Shown here one piece after another: positions 52,443-59,842 of a stretch of 59,842 nucleotides of DNA. Location: positions 1 to 59,842 of the forward strand of contig CAKRWT010000016.1 in NCBI GenBank assembly GCA_934418125.1, in the 5' to 3' direction. The notes beneath the pieces were generated by a model. The model was not told where the DNA came from and made no database searches. It saw only the letters and a program-made list of their open reading frames with translations. Every line of letters begins with the position of its first letter. The stretch's first letter is position 1. This DNA comes from an uncultured Lachnospiraceae bacterium. GTDB taxonomy: Bacteria > Bacillota > Clostridia > Lachnospirales > Lachnospiraceae. A program made the position numbers and the translations under genes.

Positions 52443-52518
52443 TATGCATAAAACGAATAAAAATAAATGAAATATGCATAAAATTGCACTTGCATTCCCA
52501 GGAGATTTATTGTATATT
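52443..52518 (+). promoter_or_regulatory. argJ promoter with ARG-box-like repeats
   Basis: TTGCAT (52490-52495) and TATATT (52513-52518) are 17 bases apart. Two TATGCATAAAA copies start at 52443 and 52473, exactly 30 bases apart, close to three helix turns, and the second runs into the -35 box. The arrangement is like that of argG and argC, so a common regulator is likely. Confidence 0.7.
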
Positions 52519-52580
52519 GTTTTATAGTCATTGCAACAGGTAAATCATACAGAAGCTGAGGCTTCGGAATGGGAGAGAGC

Positions 52581-53804
52581 ATGAAAGTCATCGAAGGCGG
52601 AGTGACCGCAGCAAAAGGATTTGAAGCAGCCGGTGTGGAAGCTGCAATTAAATATCAGAACAGAAAAGACATGGCGATGGTATATAGTACGGCACCCTGT
52701 ACGGCAGCCGGTGTATTTACCAGCAATGTAGTTAAGGCAGCCCCGGTACTGTGGGACAAAGAAGTGGTTGCCCATGCTCCATCCGTACAGGCAATTGTGG
52801 TTAATTCAGGAATCGCCAATGCCTGCACAGGAAAACAGGGATATGACTGCTGTAAAGAGACAGCGGATAAAGCGGCAGAAGTATTAGGAATCCAGGCAGA
52901 TGGGGTAATCGTAGCCTCCACCGGTGTTATCGGCTGGCAGCTTCCGGTTGACCGTATCAAAGCAGGTGTGGAGAAATTGGCAGCAGCAAAGCAGGCTACC
53001 TTAGAGGCAGGAACTCAGGCAGCAGAAGCCATCATGACAACCGATACTGTTTCCAAGCAGGTAGCAGTAACGATAGAGATTGACGGCAAACAGGTTACCG
53101 TAGGCGGTATGTGCAAAGGCTCCGGCATGATTCATCCGAATATGTGTACCATGCTTGGCTTTATCACAACGGATATCGCTATTTCCAAGGAACTGCTGCA
53201 GGAAGCACTCAGCGAGGATGTGGTAGACACCTTTAACATGATTTCGGTAGATGGGGATACTTCTACCAACGATACCCTGGTGGTACTTGCCAACGGACTT
53301 GCAGAGAATGAAATGATTACGACGAAGAACGATGCCTACTATCAGTTTAAAGAGGCATTACATTATATTGATACTACCCTGGCTAAGAAAATGGCAGGAG
53401 ACGGAGAAGGTGCGACGGCTTTATTTGAAACGAAGGTTATCCATGCGGCTTCCAAAGAAGAAGCACGCATTTTAAGTAAGTCTGTTGTCTGCTCCAGTCT
53501 GACCAAGGCGATGATATACGGTCATGACCCGAATGTGGGCAGAATCATGTGTGCACTTGGTTATTCCGGTGTGCAGTTTGACCCGGAACAGGTAGATTTG
53601 TACTGTGAAAATGAGGAAAAGAAGATTCAGATTTGCAAAGGTGGTCTGCTGACCGACTACAGCGAGGAAGAGGCTTCCGCCGTACTGGCAGCCCCGGAGG
53701 TCCGTGTCATCGTGGACATGCACCAGGGCGAAGCAGAGGCAACCGCCTGGGGCTGTGACCTGACTTATGATTATGTAAAAATCAATGCGGACTATAGAAG
53801 TTAG
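52581..53804 (+). CDS. argJ: Bifunctional ornithine acetyltransferase / N-acetylglutamate synthase
   Basis: A 407-residue ArgJ that transfers acetyl from N-acetylornithine to glutamate. It shows VIEGGVTAAKGFEAAGV at the start, VVNSGIANACTGKQG and the autocleavage site in CTMLGFITTD, where the Thr becomes the nucleophile of the beta subunit. Whether it also uses acetyl-CoA (bifunctional) is not decidable by eye. The start at 52581 has GGGAGAG upstream; the promoter is about 70 bases away. A structured repeat separates it from argB. Confidence 0.96.
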   Translation: MKVIEGGVTAAKGFEAAGVEAAIKYQNRKDMAMVYSTAPCTAAGVFTSNVVKAAPVLWDKEVVAHAPSVQAIVVNSGIANACTGKQGYDCCKETADKAAEVLGIQADGVIVASTGVIGWQLPVDRIKAGVEKLAAAKQATLEAGTQAAEAIMTTDTVSKQVAVTIEIDGKQVTVGGMCKGSGMIHPNMCTMLGFITTDIAISKELLQEALSEDVVDTFNMISVDGDTSTNDTLVVLANGLAENEMITTKNDAYYQFKEALHYIDTTLAKKMAGDGEGATALFETKVIHAASKEEARILSKSVVCSSLTKAMIYGHDPNVGRIMCALGYSGVQFDPEQVDLYCENEEKKIQICKGGLLTDYSEEEASAVLAAPEVRVIVDMHQGEAEATAWGCDLTYDYVKINADYRS

Positions 53805-53877
53805 GTAAAAATTATAGTGTGAATAATTGGTTTACATACTATATGAGATTGTTATATGGCGAGATGTGCCAATAAAT

Positions 53878-54016
53878 AGATTGACCAAACGAATAACCAG
53901 CAAGGACGCGCTTTCGCTCCACTTCGGACGCAATGGTACATAAGTGGTCAAAGAACAACCACTAAGTACCAGCGTCCTGCAAGGGTCCTTCGCTTGGTTA
54001 TTCATTTGCACAATCT
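53878..54016. repeat. Structured 139-bp repeat, copy 2 (between argJ and argB)
   Basis: This copy has the same plan as the one at 778-915. The outer arm AATAACCAGC (53892-53901 region) pairs with GCTTGGTTATT, an inner stem GGACGC/GCGTCC encloses TGGTAC/GTACCA, and a top hairpin is formed by AGTGGT/ACCACT. The blocks GCGCTTTCGCTCCAC and GGTACATAAGTGG are identical in both copies. It lies inside the argJ-argB gap, so as RNA it would affect the operon, or it may be a mobile repeat that landed there. Confidence 0.7.
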
Positions 54017-54077
54017 AAAATAAGTGTTTTGTAAGAACTTAACAGAAGTTAATTTTATAATAGAAACGAGGTTTATC

Positions 54078-54971
54078 ATGGAACAGAAGGAAATGGACAA
54101 AATTCTCGGAAAAGCGGAGGTCTTAATCGAAGCGCTTCCTTATATTCAGAAATTCAATCGTAAGATTATCGTAGTAAAATATGGCGGCAGTGCCATGAGC
54201 AATGAAGAGTTGCAGAAGAACGTCATCAAGGACGTTACCCTGTTGAAGCTGGTTGGGTTTAAACCGATTATCGTACACGGTGGTGGTAAGGAAATCAGCC
54301 GTTGGGTAGGCAAGGTTGGCAAAGAAGCAAAGTTTGTCAACGGACTGCGTGTGACCGATGAAGAAACCATGGAAATAGCCGAAATGGTTCTGAATAAAGT
54401 TAACAAGAATCTGGTTCGTATGGTGGAGGAGCTGGGAGTTAAGGCAGTAGGCATCAGCGGCAAGGATGCCCGCCTGTTACAGTGTGACAAGAAGTATTCG
54501 AATGGTGAGGACATCGGTTTTGTAGGGGATATCAAGAAGGTGGATCCGCAGGTATTGTACGACTTGCTGGAGAAGGACTTTCTTCCAATTGTAGCACCGA
54601 TTGGACTGGATGATGAATTTAATACCTATAATATCAATGCAGACGATGCTGCCTGTGCCATTGCAAAGGCAGTAGGTGCGGACAAGCTGGTATTTCTGAC
54701 GGATATCGAGGGACTTTATAAGGACATTAATGATAAGTCAAGTTTTATTTCCCGTCTGACTGCTTCCCAGGCAGATGAGCTGATTGCCAGCGGCTGTATC
54801 GGTGGTGGTATGTTGCCGAAGTTAAATAATTGTACTGCGGCAATTAAAGAGGGGGTAAGCAGAGTCCATATTCTGGATGGACGAATTGCCCACTGTCTGC
54901 TTCTGGAAATCTTTACCAACCAGGGTATCGGAACAGCAATTTTCCGTGATCACGAAGAGGGAGCAGAGTAG
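54078..54971 (+). CDS. argB: Acetylglutamate kinase
   Basis: A 297-residue amino-acid kinase that phosphorylates N-acetylglutamate. It has [56 protein letters not shown] and [11 protein letters not shown], all family landmarks. In many bacteria it is the arginine-inhibited step; the N-terminal helix here ([26 protein letters not shown]) is like that of arginine-sensitive enzymes. Start 54078 follows GAGG. It is followed by argD after 63 bases. Confidence 0.97.
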   Translation: MEQKEMDKILGKAEVLIEALPYIQKFNRKIIVVKYGGSAMSNEELQKNVIKDVTLLKLVGFKPIIVHGGGKEISRWVGKVGKEAKFVNGLRVTDEETMEIAEMVLNKVNKNLVRMVEELGVKAVGISGKDARLLQCDKKYSNGEDIGFVGDIKKVDPQVLYDLLEKDFLPIVAPIGLDDEFNTYNINADDAACAIAKAVGADKLVFLTDIEGLYKDINDKSSFISRLTASQADELIASGCIGGGMLPKLNNCTAAIKEGVSRVHILDGRIAHCLLLEIFTNQGIGTAIFRDHEEGAE

Positions 54972-55034
54972 GGAAAAAGCAAGAAATTACCGGTGGTCAT
55001 ATTGCAGAAGACAGAAAGGCATGGTTAGCAGAGA

Positions 55035-56240
55035 ATGAGCGAATTGATGAGCAGTTATATTGAAGAGGCAGAGAAAGCGTTATTACATACCTACAATCGT
55101 TATCAGGTTGTTTTTGAAAAGGGCGAAGGCGTTCATCTGTATGATATGGATGGAAAAGAGTATCTGGACTTTGTATCCGGTATCGCGGTATTTGCCTTGG
55201 GATATCAGAATCAGGAGTATAATGATGCATTAAAAGCACAGATTGACAAGATTATCCATACTTCAAATTACTATTATAATATTCCGGCAATTGAGGCAGC
55301 CAGGAAGCTTAAGAAAATTTCCGGTATGGATCGGGTTTTCTTTACAAACAGCGGTGCCGAGGCGATTGAAGGGGCAATTAAAACTGCCAGAAAATATGCT
55401 TACCTGAAAGATGGCACAACAGACCACGAGATAATTGCCATGAATCATTCTTTCCACGGCAGAACCATGGGAGCCCTGTCTGTTACAGGAAATCCTCATT
55501 ACAGGGAAGCTTTTGAACCAATGATTGGAAATATTAAATTCGCCGATTTGAATGATTTTGACAGCGTGCTTGCCCAGGTAACGGATAAGACCTGTGCGAT
55601 TATTCTGGAAACCGTGCAGGGTGAAGGCGGTATCTATCCGGCAACAGAGGACTTTTTACAGAAAGTAAGGAAGCTGTGTGATGAGAAAGATATCCTGATG
55701 ATTTTAGATGAAATCCAGTGTGGTATGGGACGTACCGGTGCGATGTTTGCCTGGCAGAGATATGGCATCAAACCGGATGTGATGACAACAGCAAAGGCAC
55801 TCGGCTGTGGAGTACCGGTAGGAGCCTTTCTGATGACCGAAAAGGTAGGAGCCCATTCACTGGTCGCAGGAGACCATGGAACAACTTATGGCGGAAACCC
55901 TCTGGCTTGTGCGGCTATCTGTAAGGTCATCGAATTGTTTGAGAAGCAGAAGGTATTAGAGAATGTAAAGGCAGTCGGTGATTACCTTGGAAAACGCTTA
56001 GACGAGCTGGTAGAAGAATTCGACTGTGTAGAGACAAGACGTGGTATTGGTATGATGCAGGGACTTGTGTTTAACAGACCGGTAGGTGATATTATTGTAA
56101 GAGCTATGGAGAATGGGTTGATTCTCATTAATGCAGGAACCAATATCATCCGTTTTGTACCATCTCTTATTATTACGAAAGAAAATGTAGATGAGATGAT
56201 GGAGATTCTTCATAAGAGTATGAAGGAAATATTAGATTAG
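55035..56240 (+). CDS. argD: Acetylornithine aminotransferase
   Basis: A 401-residue PLP-dependent class III aminotransferase that converts N-acetylglutamate semialdehyde to N-acetylornithine. Landmarks are FFTNSGAEAIEGAIKTARKY, FHGRTMGALSVTG, ILDEIQCGMGRTG and the PLP lysine in TTAKALGCGVPVGA. It fits the arg pathway between argC and argJ products. It starts with ATG and is followed after 13 bases by the binding-protein-like gene. Confidence 0.96.
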   Translation: MSELMSSYIEEAEKALLHTYNRYQVVFEKGEGVHLYDMDGKEYLDFVSGIAVFALGYQNQEYNDALKAQIDKIIHTSNYYYNIPAIEAARKLKKISGMDRVFFTNSGAEAIEGAIKTARKYAYLKDGTTDHEIIAMNHSFHGRTMGALSVTGNPHYREAFEPMIGNIKFADLNDFDSVLAQVTDKTCAIILETVQGEGGIYPATEDFLQKVRKLCDEKDILMILDEIQCGMGRTGAMFAWQRYGIKPDVMTTAKALGCGVPVGAFLMTEKVGAHSLVAGDHGTTYGGNPLACAAICKVIELFEKQKVLENVKAVGDYLGKRLDELVEEFDCVETRRGIGMMQGLVFNRPVGDIIVRAMENGLILINAGTNIIRFVPSLIITKENVDEMMEILHKSMKEILD

Positions 56241-56253
56241 AAGGAGAAAGATA

Positions 56254-57867
56254 GTGACTCTGAAAAAGAGATTAGGTATGATTCTGGCAATCGTTGTGGT
56301 TGCAGTAGGTGTTTATGGCGTAGGAAAAGCCGGAATCACAATAAAGCAGACAGAGAAAACGGAAGGAGAGGATTCCCTTTTCGGACACAGGGAGACATTA
56401 TACCTTTGGTATACTGACGAAGCACTGACAGATTATCTCAACAGTGTGGCAGTATCCTACAGTGAATACCAAAGTGAGGTCAGAGTAGTACCAGTATATA
56501 CCTCAGGACTGGAGTACCTGGAAACCATTAACCAGGCAGCCTTGCAGACAGAGGAAGTACCGGATTTGTATATTGTAGGCAATGACAGTCTGGAAAAAGC
56601 TTATCTGGGAGGACTTGCCAGTGAAATACAGACACCGGAAGGAAGTCCTGCGTTACAGGATATTTTCCCGGATACGGCAATTCGGGCAGTAACTTATCAG
56701 GACAAGCAGATTGCCTACCCATTTTATTTTGAAACAAGCTGTCTGTTGTACAACAAGACTTATCTGGAGGACTGGGCAAAGGAACAGATTGAGGCAGAAG
56801 CAGATGCAGTAGCAGGTGAGGAAGCCCAGGAACAGGCAGATAATGGTCAGATAATAACAGAGGAAGATACGGAAGAAACCACTTTGGAAGAAGAAACGGA
56901 TACAGATGGGACGGCAACTGATGTAGCTGCGGAGGAGACAACGCAGGAAACAGAAGCCGAGGAAGCAGACACACAACTGGATGCACAGGTTGCGGAGAAA
57001 GTGCAGCAGATATTACCGGATACGATTGATGATATCCTGAATTTTGCGGATGAATATGATGCACCGGAGCAGGTTGAGGCAGTGTTTAAATGGGACGTTT
57101 CCGATATTTTCTATAATTATTTCTTTGTGGGAAATTATATTGATGTAGGCGGTACGAATGGCGATAACGCGGATTGTATTCATATTTATACGGAAGATGC
57201 CATCCGATGTATGCGTGTGTATCAGAATCTGAATCAGTTCTTTTCCATTGATACGCAGGAAATCAGTTATGCAGGAGTGTTACAGGATTTCTTAGATGGT
57301 AAGATTGTGTATACAGTGGCAACAAGTGATGCATTGAAGACAATGGAGCAGGCAAAAGAAGATGGTACTTTTGCTTATGATTATGAGATGTCCATGCTGC
57401 CCAACGTAAGCGAAGAACTGGTTTCTTCTTCGCTGTCAGTTACCCAGTGTCTGGTGGTAAATGGTTATTCCACGAAGAAGGAGATGGCAAATGATTTTGC
57501 TGTATACCTGACAGAATACGATACCGATAATCTCTATGGAAGAACCGGAAAGCTTCCTGTTTATACAAGTGGCACAACTTATGATAATCCCAACGCAGCA
57601 GCGTTTAAGGCAGAGTATGAAAACTCTGTTCCGATGCCGAAAATGATTGAAACCAGTAATTTCTGGGTAGAGTTGGAGATTGCTTTTGCCAGGATTTGGG
57701 ATGGTGAGGATGCCAACCAGGATTTGAAAGCCTTATCTGAGAAAATCATGGCACAGGTAGTGGGCGAAGAATATACGGAGGAGTATATTGATGTACCGGA
57801 AGAAACCAATGAAGAGGTATTAGAAGAAGGCGATATGCCGGAAAGCGGCGAACAGGCTTCGGAATAG
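56254..57867 (+). CDS. Solute-binding-protein-like membrane-anchored protein with acidic insertion
   Basis: A 537-residue protein starting with GTG after AAGGAGAAAG. An N-terminal membrane anchor (about 6-24, no lipobox) precedes a family 1 solute-binding fold: LYLWYTDEALTDYLNSVAVSYSEYQ, VPDLYIVG, PFYFETSCLLYNKTYLEDW, then a continuation from about residue 275 (YDAPEQVEAVFKWDVSDIFYN...) to the end. About 85 residues (182-265) rich in Glu, Thr and Ala interrupt the fold, and the C-terminus is also acidic. There is no permease nearby. It may be a sensor or a scavenger; its arrangement right after argD suggests co-transcription with the arg genes. Confidence 0.75.
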   Translation: MTLKKRLGMILAIVVVAVGVYGVGKAGITIKQTEKTEGEDSLFGHRETLYLWYTDEALTDYLNSVAVSYSEYQSEVRVVPVYTSGLEYLETINQAALQTEEVPDLYIVGNDSLEKAYLGGLASEIQTPEGSPALQDIFPDTAIRAVTYQDKQIAYPFYFETSCLLYNKTYLEDWAKEQIEAEADAVAGEEAQEQADNGQIITEEDTEETTLEEETDTDGTATDVAAEETTQETEAEEADTQLDAQVAEKVQQILPDTIDDILNFADEYDAPEQVEAVFKWDVSDIFYNYFFVGNYIDVGGTNGDNADCIHIYTEDAIRCMRVYQNLNQFFSIDTQEISYAGVLQDFLDGKIVYTVATSDALKTMEQAKEDGTFAYDYEMSMLPNVSEELVSSSLSVTQCLVVNGYSTKKEMANDFAVYLTEYDTDNLYGRTGKLPVYTSGTTYDNPNAAAFKAEYENSVPMPKMIETSNFWVELEIAFARIWDGEDANQDLKALSEKIMAQVVGEEYTEEYIDVPEETNEEVLEEGDMPESGEQASE

Positions 57868-57912
57868 GATTTTTTGTTAAAGATGCATACTTTTTTCTAA
57901 GATGGATAGGAT

Positions 57913-57945
57913 AAGACAAGACAGAATTTCTGTCTTGTCTTTTGT
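57913..57945 (+). terminator. Terminator after the binding-protein-like gene
   Basis: AAGACAAGACAGAA pairs with TTCTGTCTTGTCTT, followed by TTGTT, ending the arg-linked transcript. Confidence 0.85.
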
Positions 57946-58023
57946 TATGGCGACGAAAAAATGCACGCACTTGTGCAGGATAGATTTTCAGAGCGGAAAT
58001 AAGGAAAAAGGAGCAGGTTTCTT

Positions 58024-58455
58024 ATGTTTGGTTTTTTGATTGCATTGATATCGGGTGCCCTGATGAGCATACAGGGGGTATTTAACACCCAGGTTACGAA
58101 GAGTTCCAGTATCTGGGTAGCAAATGCTTTCGTGCAGTTTACGGCACTGTTAGTCTGTCTGGCAGCGTGGCTGATAACGGACAGGTCTTCCTTTTCGTCA
58201 TTGTGGAAGGTAGAGCCCAAGTATATGTTGTTAGGCGGAGCCATAGGGGCTTTTATTACGTATACGGTCATTAAGGGAATGGAAATGTTAGGACCAGCGA
58301 AAGCGGTTATGATTATTGTCATTTCCCAGCTGCTTGTTGCCTATCTGATTGAATTGTTTGGACTCTTTGGTGTGGAAAAACAGCCATTAGAGCTTCGGAA
58401 GGTGGTAGGCATGGGAATTGCGATTGCCGGAATCGTTATTTTTAAGTGGACATAA
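58024..58455 (+). CDS. DMT family transporter (DUF606/YdcZ-like)
   Basis: A 143-residue protein with five hydrophobic helices of the EamA-related DUF606/YdcZ family: FGFLIALISGALMSIQGVFNTQV, YMLLGGAIGAFITYTVIKGMEMLGPAKAVMIIVISQ. Members can work as half-size transporters and need a partner or dimer. The substrate is unknown. AAGGAG lies about 15 bases before the ATG. A ComEA-like gene follows after 77 bases. Confidence 0.85.
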   Translation: MFGFLIALISGALMSIQGVFNTQVTKSSSIWVANAFVQFTALLVCLAAWLITDRSSFSSLWKVEPKYMLLGGAIGAFITYTVIKGMEMLGPAKAVMIIVISQLLVAYLIELFGLFGVEKQPLELRKVVGMGIAIAGIVIFKWT

Positions 58456-58532
58456 ACCATAATTTATCTTACAATGAGGATACAGTGCATAGGCGGGGAC
58501 TTCCTTGGAGTGAAAGACTCGGAAAGGAAACT

Positions 58533-59429
58533 ATGCATAGGAGAAAAAACAGAACAAAAAGTGATAATAAACAGTGCGCTAAAATAAAAAAAACGTGCAT
58601 ACGGCTGGGCATAGAGCTACTCTTACTGGGAGGACTGCTGTGTGGCTGTACCAGAAAAGAAGAGCTGCTGTTCGTGGAACAGACTACGTCCCATGATGCA
58701 AGGCTTTCCCAAGAAGGAGAGAAGGAAAGTTCTACGACTCAAGAGGATGGAAATTCAGTAGAGGGAGAGCCACAGAGTTCCGGTTTTCAGGGAACTGGAA
58801 ATCTGGAAGAAGGAGAGCGACAGAGTCCTACCTTTCAGGGAACTGGAAATCTGATAGAAGATGGGCAAGAAAATCTGTCAGAAGAAAAAAGACAGGGGCA
58901 GGCTGACGGCAACGCTTTTAAAGAGGCGGGTTACATAGAGACAGGGAACACATCCGGGAAAATCTACGTCCATGTCTGTGGTGCGGTAAAACAGCCGGGC
59001 GTTTATGCGTTGGAACCGGAAAGCCGCGTGTACGAAGCGGTTATGGCAGCCGGAGGATTTACAGAGGAAGCAGATGAAGATTATGTAAACCAGGCACAGC
59101 CGATAAGCGATGGAGTCAAGCTGCAAATTCCTACCAGGGAAGAGGTCGCAACGGGCAGTGTGGAGAGCACAGCGGCAGGGATTACCGGAGGCGGTAATGT
59201 GCCGGCAACAGCAGAGCCGGAAATTTTACAGGATGGAAGGATTGACATTAATACCGCAACAGAAGCACAGCTATGCGGAATTCCGGGCATTGGTGCCACC
59301 AGGGCGGCAGCGATTGCAGCCTATCGGCAGGAGCATGGCAGATTTGACCGGATAGAAGATATTATGAAAGTAAATGGTATCAAGGAAGGTACCTTTGAAA
59401 AAATAAAGGATGCAATTAAAGTAGATTAA
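58533..59429 (+). CDS. ComEA family helix-hairpin-helix lipoprotein
   Basis: A 298-residue protein: signal peptide with LCGC lipobox (Cys 39), a low-complexity region with two 16-residue repeats (QSSGFQGTGNLEEGER and QSPTFQGTGNLIEDGQ), an SLBB domain (GKIYVHVCGAVKQPGVYALEPESRVYEAVMAAGGF), and a helix-hairpin-helix domain (RIDINTATEAQLCGIPGIGATRAAAIAAYR). ComEA binds external DNA during competence; it normally has a membrane helix, but here lipidation is predicted. The start at 58533 has AAAGGAAA upstream. The next gene, 13 bases later, is a response regulator. Confidence 0.9.
   Translation: MHRRKNRTKSDNKQCAKIKKTCIRLGIELLLLGGLLCGCTRKEELLFVEQTTSHDARLSQEGEKESSTTQEDGNSVEGEPQSSGFQGTGNLEEGERQSPTFQGTGNLIEDGQENLSEEKRQGQADGNAFKEAGYIETGNTSGKIYVHVCGAVKQPGVYALEPESRVYEAVMAAGGFTEEADEDYVNQAQPISDGVKLQIPTREEVATGSVESTAAGITGGGNVPATAEPEILQDGRIDINTATEAQLCGIPGIGATRAAAIAAYRQEHGRFDRIEDIMKVNGIKEGTFEKIKDAIKVD
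58773..58868. repeat. 48-bp tandem repeat within the comEA-like gene
   Basis: Two adjacent in-frame units of 48 bases (58773-58820 and 58821-58868) share TTTTCAGGGAACTGGAAATCTG or nearly so. They encode the 16-residue linker repeats before the SLBB domain. Confidence 0.75.
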
Positions 59430-59442
59430 AGGCAGGGGAAAA

Positions 59443-59842
59443 ATGGGTCAGAAAGTCTTGGTAGTAGATGATGAGAAATTGATTGTGAAGGGCATTCGTT
59501 TCAGTCTGGAGCAGGATGGCATGGAAGTGGATTGTGCGTATGATGGTGAGGAGGCACTGGAGCTGGCACGGGAAAATAACTATGATATGATTCTTTTGGA
59601 TGTCATGCTTCCGAAAATGACTGGATTTGAAGTATGTCAACAGATTCGGGAATTTTCCAACGTACCGATTGTTATGTTAACTGCAAAGGGCGATGATATG
59701 GATAAAATTCTGGGGCTGGAATATGGTGCCGATGATTATATTACCAAGCCTTTTAATATCCTGGAAGTGAAAGCACGTATTAAAGCGATTATGCGCCGCA
59801 CGAACCGTAAACCGGATGAAAGGGAAGTGCCCCACGTTGTGG
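59443..59842 (+). CDS. OmpR-type response regulator, N-terminal part
   Basis: The frame begins with MGQKVLVVDDEKLIVKGIRFSL and runs off the window end after 133 residues, so the gene is incomplete. It has the receiver domain with the acidic pair DDE, the phosphorylated Asp in ILLDVMLPKM, Thr in MLTAKG and Lys in YITKPF, and then the linker before the DNA-binding domain. It is 13 bases after the comEA-like gene and preceded by GGCAGGGGAA. The partner kinase would lie downstream. Confidence 0.92.
   Translation, partial: MGQKVLVVDDEKLIVKGIRFSLEQDGMEVDCAYDGEEALELARENNYDMILLDVMLPKMTGFEVCQQIREFSNVPIVMLTAKGDDMDKILGLEYGADDYITKPFNILEVKARIKAIMRRTNRKPDEREVPHVV

Noticed and set aside
1..59842. tRNA, rRNA, CRISPR arrays, prophage or insertion sequences
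   Set aside because: I looked for these by eye on both strands and found no tRNA-like cloverleaf with a T-loop GTTCRA pattern, no direct repeat-spacer array and no transposase or integrase gene.

Overview
The window looks like chromosome of a spore-forming anaerobic Firmicute of the class Clostridia, most likely a gut member of the Lachnospiraceae. The evidence is the complete spoIIAA-spoIIAB-sigF operon, five spoVA genes, a T-box in front of valS, consensus Firmicute promoters and ribosome binding sites, and several Lachnospiraceae-type genes of unknown function. I see no rRNA, tRNA, CRISPR array, phage or intact insertion sequence. Coding density is high. Genus and species cannot be fixed from the sequence alone.

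Layout. 1-3.7 kb: end of a repetitive protein, a structured repeat, then an autoregulated-looking PadR / HAAS (DUF1700) / DUF4097 operon and a PspC gene. 3.7-9 kb: an ECF-transporter S component, a membrane HD-GYP protein, a MATE exporter with an unusually structured leader, and a DUF2798 protein. 9-12.6 kb (minus strand): a lipoprotein serpin and a GH31 alpha-glucosidase. 12.7-18.8 kb: T-box, valS, folC, a 49-aa protein and a zinc-ribbon/TPR protein. 18.9-24.4 kb: the forespore sigma-F operon, a PilZ/HD-GYP c-di-GMP pair, and spoVAA-AB-AC on the minus strand. 24.5-31.5 kb: a ferredoxin-type aldo/keto reductase, then a tightly coupled operon of a G3E GTPase, a TetM-like GTPase fused to a YacP/Rae1-type NYN nuclease, and a SUV3-like RNA helicase. 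31.4-34.6 kb: SGNH hydrolase, Sfp-type transferase, spoVAD. 34.5-40.6 kb: a LacI regulator divergent from a maltodextrin ABC importer plus GH13 enzyme. 40.8-47 kb: ridA, shikimate kinase-like, spoVAE, an ECF sigma/anti-sigma-like operon, DegV and a LytTR regulator. 47-56.2 kb: arginine biosynthesis genes argG, argC, argJ, argB and argD, with unrelated small genes between argC and argJ. 56-59.8 kb: an orphan substrate-binding-like protein with an acidic insertion, a DMT transporter, a ComEA-like lipoprotein and the start of a response regulator.

How the genes work together. The arg genes cover most steps from glutamate to argininosuccinate (argF and argH are not here). Three promoters (argG, argC, argJ) share a -35 hexamer TTGCAT lying in or beside TGCAT/ATGCA sequences, which suggests one repressor, probably ArgR/AhrC. 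The maltodextrin genes form a self-contained import-and-hydrolyse unit under a LacI repressor. The spoVA genes are split over three loci, and sigma-G-like promoters precede spoVAA and spoVAD, so the forespore programme may still co-regulate them.

Most notable findings: (1) the TetM-like/NYN fusion, translationally coupled to a SUV3-like helicase, which looks like a ribosome-directed mRNA cleavage or rescue system; (2) a roughly 138-bp multi-stem repeat present twice, with compensatory base changes; (3) the MATE leader, which starts with two terminator-like hairpins sharing a motif; (4) the dispersed spoVA genes; (5) the shared arg promoter design. Start codons were chosen from visible ribosome binding sites and family N-termini, and coordinates reflect those choices.
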